Position numbers and translations under genes: made by a program
Notes under the pieces: generated by a model
What the model saw: only the letters and a program-made list of their open reading frames with translations
Told to the model about the DNA's origin: nothing
Database searches by the model: none
In this document: in pieces, positions 58,799-64,000 of the stretch
How positions within the stretch are numbered: position 1 is the stretch's first letter
How the letters are laid out: the number at the start of each line of letters is the position of its first letter
Source: Camillea tinctor
Taxonomy: Eukaryota > Ascomycota > Sordariomycetes > Xylariales > Xylariaceae
Direction of reading: 5' to 3'
Assembly (NCBI GenBank): GCA_022578605.1
Contig: MU394145.1
Location: 1 to 64,000 of the forward strand
Length of the DNA: 64,000 nucleotides

Positions 58799-60655
58799 AT
58801 GTCGTATTATGGGGATAGCCAGTATGGCGGCGAGAAGCCGTCGGAGCGGTCGAGATGGACGCCTTTAACGAGAATGCTTCTTTCCGGAGAGATGACGCAG
58901 GAACGGCAGAAAGAGCTCACGATGAGAGAAAAATTCGACAAGTGGATGGTTAATGAAGGATATCGGAGATTGTTAGTGGCTGCTCGTGAGTCAGATTAGT
59001 AGAGATGTGTCGGCTAACATAGTTGGTATAGCTTCGTCTTCGTCTTCATGTTCCTACATGCTTTGGTCTTCGCCTTCGGCTTCGTCAACTACGCGGTCAA
59101 GGACAACTTGCAAGTAGCAAGAGACACATTTGGGCCAACGTATATGATAGCCAGATCTGCGGCTCTCGTGCTGCATTTGGATGTCGCTCTCGTCCTCCTG
59201 CCCGTTTGCAGGACATTCATCTCGATTGCGAGACAAACGCCTCTGAATGGCATCATCCAGTTTGACAAGAACATCACCTTCCACATCACGACAGCTTGGT
59301 CGATTTTCTTTTTCTCGTGGGTCCATACGATTGCTCACTGGAACAACTTCGCGCAGATTGCTGCCAAGAATAATCTCGGCATCTACGGATGGCTAGTCGC
59401 GAATCTCGTGACAGGCCCTGGATGGACGGGATATATCATGTTGATAGCACTAACAGGAATGGTGGTCACTTCGTACGAGAAGCCGCGACGAGCGAATTAC
59501 GAGCGATTCTGGTACACGCACCACATGTTCATCGTATTCTTTATGTTCTGGTCCATTCACGGAGCCTTCTGCATGATTCAGCCCGACTTCGCGCCGTTCT
59601 GTGTCTCGATTGGTACTTCCGCCGTCGGAGTCTTCTGGCAATACTGGATGTACGGAGGATTTATCTATCTAGCTGAACGGATAGCTCGCGAGGTCCGTGG
59701 CCGACACAAGACATACATCTCGAAGGTCATTCAGCATCCCAGCAATGTGTGTGAGATTCAGATCAAGAAGGAGAACACAAAGACGAAAGCGGGTCAATAC
59801 ATTTTCTTGTGCTGCCCGGAGGTTTCGCTTTGGCAGTACCACCCATTTACCCTAACTAGCGCACCTGAGGAGGACTATATTTCGATCCATGTGAGACTAG
59901 TTGGTGACTTTACGAGAGCACTCGCTCAGAGTCTCGGATGTGAGTTCGGTAAGAAGGAGGGCGGCAAGGACTCCTCTAAGGTTATAGGAGTTGATGACCA
60001 GAATGGCGATGTTGATCCCGCTCTCCGAAGAGTGCTTCCTCGCGTCTACGTCGACGGCCCATTCGGATCCGCCTCCGAAGACGTCTTCAAATATGAGGTT
60101 TCCGTCCTTTGCGGTGCTGGTATCGGTGTCACGCCGTTTGCCTCAATTTTGAAGTCGATCTGGTACCGAATGAACTACCCGCAGAAGAAGACGCGGCTTT
60201 CCAAGGTGTACTTCTTCTGGATTTGCAGAGATTTCGGGTCGTTCGAGTGGTTCCGATCGCTGCTACTGGCCATCGAGGCCCAGGACGTGGACAACCGCAT
60301 CGAGATTCACACGTACCTAACGGCCAAGATCAAGGCTGACGACGCGACCAACATCATGATCAACGACGCCAACGCCGACAAGGACACCATTACTGGTCTG
60401 CGCAGCCCGACTAACTTCGGTCGTCCCAACTGGGACATGATCTTCCGCGGTATCCGTAAGCTCCACGCCCCTGCCGAGGCTGGTGTTTTCTTCTGTGGTC
60501 CCAAGGGTCTTGGTAGCGCGCTTCACGTCTTCTGTAATAAGTACAGCGAACCTGGGTAAGTTTTTCTACCAATTCCTATAACCACGTCTAGGTAAATGCT
60601 AATCAATATTTCTTCGTTTAGGTTCTCATTCGTCTGGGGCAAAGAAAACTTCTAA
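58799..60655 (+). CDS. noxA: NADPH oxidase A (superoxide-generating, gp91phox type)
   Basis: Transfers electrons from NADPH through FAD and two hemes across the membrane to oxygen, making superoxide for sexual development, hyphal fusion and infection structures. Exons are 58799-58971, 59032-60555 and 60622-60655, giving 576 aa. The N-terminus has NoxA's REKFDKWMVNEGYRR. Transmembrane helices carry heme-ligand His pairs (FHITTAWSIFFFSWVHTIAHW and YTHHMFIVFFMFWSIHG). FAD motif HPFTLTSAP (from 328), NADPH motif GAGIGVTPF (from 419), C-terminus PGFSFVWGKENF. There is no EF-hand, which excludes NoxC, and no long N-terminal extension, which argues against NoxB. Activity needs NoxR and Rac, not seen here. 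The last exon is only 34 nt; without it the SFVWGKENF end is lost. Confidence 0.95.
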
Positions 60656-63089
60656 GCGCGAGAGATATATATCCTATCTTTCATGTGTACATCTATATCT
60701 ACTACTATCTAAACCTATCTATCTTATAACGTTTTCTTAACCAACCCCTTTTCTTTTCTCTTACACGTGTTATGTCATCACCGGGCGGATATTATCCAAT
60801 CTATTTACAACCCCCTCAGATAGAATTTATATACATATGAATATCCGATCCCCCCCGCCGCCCACATATACACATACGCTAAAGAATATATCATACCCCC
60901 CATGTATTGAGTGAGAGGCGCCGGACGCAGGATGAAAAATATTGAGCAATGATTTACTACTGAATTAGGCGATTTTTTTTTTAACTCTACAATATTTTTA
61001 TTGGAAATATCAACCACTTGTTTTTTTCTGGGAAGTAGAAATATTGTGTACATGTATAGCATCGACTGCTTCATAGATGATAGCTTGACTTGTTGTAAGA
61101 ACGGGTTCGTTTTTGTTTTAGGTTTTTAGATAACTTTTATTCTGCTCTTGATCAAAGCACTATAATAACATGAGGTTCCATTAGCAATTATTCTGACCAT
61201 GTGAAAATTGCTATTTCAAAGTAAGACCTACCTAGGGATACTAGACGATCATGACGGCAAAATTGCGAGTAAATATATAGCTTTGCAAATTTTGATAAGT
61301 TGACCATACTTGTAGAAACTGGCGACTCTTAGTTCTTCAGATAGGAGACTACGGTTATTTAGCTACGGTTATTTAGCTACGGCTATTTAGTTGAATCAAC
61401 TCACTGACTTAAGATAATTGGTAGTACTGAATGTTAGAAACAGGCACGATATATATTTCATGTAACGACCGGGTCTCGCTAATCATTATGAACCCAGGGG
61501 GTGTATCTTATAGATATATGTGGGAGAGCAAATACGTGTGATTATACACATCTGAAATCTGCAAGTCGTGATGGATCGATGGGTTGACCACATGGGATAT
61601 TTGCGAGATCGCCCGTTGGGATGTGATTATATGACCGTTATGACCTGGCTAATTAGGGATTCTAGTTGTGAACTGTGGACCGTGACGTTTATATTGTGTT
61701 GCGCCTTGCTCGCGGCTTGAAACCCAACGGTTCTGGTGTTAAACGGGAATAACGGCGTGGCTTTGGTGGATTCGCATCGGAGCGTTAATACATTCACTTT
61801 TTGGCTGAGCGTCTTATTTTTGGAAACCTAAAGCCCCTTTTCCCTTACAAGTTGTGATTCTCGCTTATTTAATAACCTCGTCTAACCATCTAAAGCTACT
61901 ATAGAAGCGAACATACAGCAGGAGAGTTTGGGTGTTTGCTGACGGAAAACGAGTATATTGGTTGTGAGGATGGTGGTGAGCTGAGGTATCTGAACTGTGC
62001 GCTGACCCCTATTTATGCCCTTAGGGTACTTATAAACCTTCCCTAGCACACCTAGTAGCTCTGACTTGTTGCGGTACAGCACTAGGGTTTCGTACCTGTT
62101 AGCAGTGCTGGTCCCGACTAGTTAGTCGTGCTCCGCCTCGCAGCCGGGGATTGGGGAACCGTTTTCTCTTGAACGGACCTCGGCCGTCGATGATCATGGG
62201 GGATTTGCTTATCCCTGCTTCGCACAATGCTGGGCATTACACACTTAGGTTCAAGAAAATAGATTGATCAAGCCTAGGTAGGTATTGAAAAGTTAATGTG
62301 ATGGCTATCTTAAAGTTCAACTAATCTCGCCTTTCAACTTTGGGGGGGGAAAAAAGGTATCTAAGGTACATAAGTGGTGGCCGTGGGTACGTGTGGGAGA
62401 TACAAAGTTTAATATCGTGAATTGGGGCGGATTATGAAAACACAAGTTTATCATAGTTTATTGCTGTTAAGGTAAATATATGCAGAAACATAGCAAAGAT
62501 TGCCATTGCTAGTCCTAAATTAATGTTACAACTGAGTGTTGAGCAACCCGGTTGTACCATGAGATAAAAGGTTCTCACAATGACCGAGTGGTCATTGTGG
62601 CTCAATTCTGTTTATATAGTTTAACAGGTACTCTCCAATCAATCCCTGGCTGGGACGTAATAATTAAATGCCATCAAAAGTAGTGATGAGGATGTCCAAT
62701 TACACTGGACGAACTTAGAAAAAGAACTTTGGATGAACTGTGAGCAACAAGGTCTGAAATAATGTAACATAGGTTAAGCTATGGGTTCTCTATTGACTTT
62801 TATTATAGTAGAAGGAGTAACAAGGGGTCTACCTATATACGATACCAGTGACCAAGTATTCGCTTAAGTTATGTTGGATAATTTATTATGTCTATAGAAA
62901 GATAAGATGTTTAATTTCGGGACGAATGAATGTAAAGATATGGCCTATCTAACATAAAGAAATGTTTTTGTAAATTTTAATATAAGGTGTACAGTGATGA
63001 TTCCCCCTTTTAGTTGCTTGACTAGTAACGTACATAGGTAGTCAGTCATACTACCAGCTCATAACCCCACATCATATAGCATCCCTTTT
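60656..63089. other. Intergenic; no gene seen
   Basis: A/T-rich 2.4 kb. Contains a three-copy 14-bp tandem (61349-61390) and a TAGGTAGGTA word near 62275. A short GC-rich patch lies at 62110-62210 with no stems or frame I can assign. Confidence 0.45.
61349..61390 (+). repeat. Three copies of a 14-bp direct repeat
   Basis: CTACGGTTATTTAG occurs three times head-to-tail, the last copy with one change (GGCTATTTAG). It lies in non-coding DNA downstream of NoxA. Function unknown. Confidence 0.85.
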
Positions 63090-64000
63090 CTACTGAGGTA
63101 ACCCCCTTTTCTTAAACTGAATGAAAGGACCACTCTTCCAGCCAGCAATCGAATAATGACTTTCAAATCTCAGCTCAGACTCTGCTCCAAGTTCGATTGG
63201 GTCAGAATCAGACCAAAGTTTAGGGTAAGACTTTTCTTGCTCTGCGCCAAAGCGAAAGTCGTAGTTTACCAGAGTGTAAGCATATGATATGCTTGCAATC
63301 ATGATCGCCACATGGCTACCGGCGCAGTTCCTGGGGCCGATTGAAAAGGGCGTAAACATAGTTTTAGCATGGGCTAACTCTGCTTCCGGCAGGGTGCCTG
63401 GAAGCCATCGTTCTGGCCAGAATCGAACAGGGTCGCGAAATACCCTACCGTCGCGGAACAGTGAAAAGAGACTGATGCCGACATCTTTACCTACAGGCAT
63501 GGGGAGGTTGTCTGGGCCGATCGTGACTCCGGGACGCTCACACTCTCGCCAGTGGACCCCACATGCTGGCGGAAGGAGACGCATAACCTCATCGATTACT
63601 GCGCGGAGGTAGGCGCTGGATTCAAGCTCAGGGCCCCAGATGATCTCATCACCGGGCTGAAACTTGGCCCGCATTTCCGTCGCGAGCTTGTTGTATACGT
63701 CGGGGTAATGGGAAAGGTAGTGCAGGAACCCGGACAACATCATACCGTACCCGTCAGCAGAAGAGAAGGTGCTGAAGGCGCCCTCTCCAATCATCTGGGA
63801 CCAATTATGTCCCGGCTTCTCTAGTTTGCCCTGGCCACTCTGTATAACGGGCCCAAAGATGCCACGGCTCTCGCGGGTGTTGCTGGCGATGGCTTCGTTT
63901 AAGAAACGCTGATACCACCCCGCGAACGTCCTGGCTTTTGGAGAGGCAAGGAGGAAAAGGCAGCTGACAAGATACCCCAGTCCAATGTTATCCAAGGCGG
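63090..64000 (-). CDS. Cytochrome P450, C-terminal part (continues beyond window)
   Basis: Heme-thiolate monooxygenase; only the last roughly 303 residues are in view, and the frame is open to the window edge, so the N-terminus lies beyond 64000. Seen in order: I-helix region (FSSADGYGMMLSG), K-helix ExxR (EVMR in VIDEVMRLLPPACGVHW), PERF-like FWPERW, heme-binding FSIGPRNCAGS with the Cys ligand, and a conserved tail. The I-helix lacks the usual (A/G)GxDT(T/S); Gly-Tyr replaces the Thr pair, which is uncommon. No intron is needed in the visible part. Substrate unknown. It might belong to a gene cluster extending outside the window. Confidence 0.88.
   Translation of the reverse strand, partial: ALDNIGLGYLVSCLFLLASPKARTFAGWYQRFLNEAIASNTRESRGIFGPVIQSGQGKLEKPGHNWSQMIGEGAFSTFSSADGYGMMLSGFLHYLSHYPDVYNKLATEMRAKFQPGDEIIWGPELESSAYLRAVIDEVMRLLPPACGVHWRECERPGVTIGPDNLPMPVGKDVGISLFSLFRDGRVFRDPVRFWPERWLPGTLPEAELAHAKTMFTPFSIGPRNCAGSHVAIMIASISYAYTLVNYDFRFGAEQEKSYPKLWSDSDPIELGAESELRFESHYSIAGWKSGPFIQFKKRGLPQ

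Noticed and set aside
62110..62210. GC-rich patch that might be an RNA gene
   Set aside because: No tRNA, 5S or U6 signature and no convincing stem pattern by eye.

Overview
The window looks like a chromosome segment from a filamentous ascomycete (Pezizomycotina, most likely a Sordariomycete). The evidence is short GT-AG introns with CTAAC-type branch sites, pyrimidine-rich leaders, and recognisable fungal genes such as NoxA, BCK1, MSS4, a GH75 chitosanase and COA6. An almost pure A+T block at the left edge looks like a transposon graveyard degraded by repeat-induced point mutation (RIP). Gene density is low, about 15 convincing protein genes in 64 kb, with long intergenic stretches full of simple repeats.

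Layout, left to right: AT-rich block (1-4.94 kb); GH5 steryl-beta-glucosidase (+, 5.5-7.9 kb); cell-wall-integrity MAPKKK BCK1 (+, 10.9-15.9 kb); a DUF7702-like membrane-protein remnant (-, 17 kb); an unknown gene interrupted by a stop codon (+, 18.1-18.8 kb); two convergent orphan genes (20.0-21.1 kb + and 22.2-23.2 kb -); PIP5-kinase MSS4 (-, 27.3-30.2 kb); an intron-containing tRNA-Met(CAU) gene (-, 31.7 kb); a 314-bp MITE (33.6 kb); COA6 (-) and SYS1 (+) as a divergent pair (36.8-39.1 kb); GH75 chitosanase (+, 41.4 kb); a 16-cysteine secreted protein (+, 43.5 kb); a Ser-rich orphan (-) diverging from glutaryl-CoA dehydrogenase (+) (45.7-50.1 kb); a Cys-rich type I membrane protein (-, 50.4 kb); UBC4-type E2 (+, 54.4 kb); NADPH oxidase NoxA (+, 58.8 kb); and a P450 cut by the window edge (-, 63.1 kb).

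The genes do not form one pathway. Several are conserved housekeeping or signalling genes: wall-integrity kinase, PIP2 synthesis, Golgi trafficking, cytochrome oxidase assembly, ubiquitin transfer, lysine/tryptophan catabolism and hyphal ROS signalling. Between them lie secreted or lineage-specific genes.

The most striking observation is the tRNA-Met gene. It carries the usual small intron after the anticodon. It also has a second, 68-nt insertion in the T-loop with every mark of a spliceosomal intron: GTAAGT donor, CTAAC branch site, and CAG acceptor 11 nt further on. Removing exactly that GT...AG segment restores a 7-nt T-loop, a perfect T-stem and a complete acceptor stem, and a T5 Pol III terminator follows. 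A Pol III gene that apparently needs spliceosome-like processing would be highly unusual.
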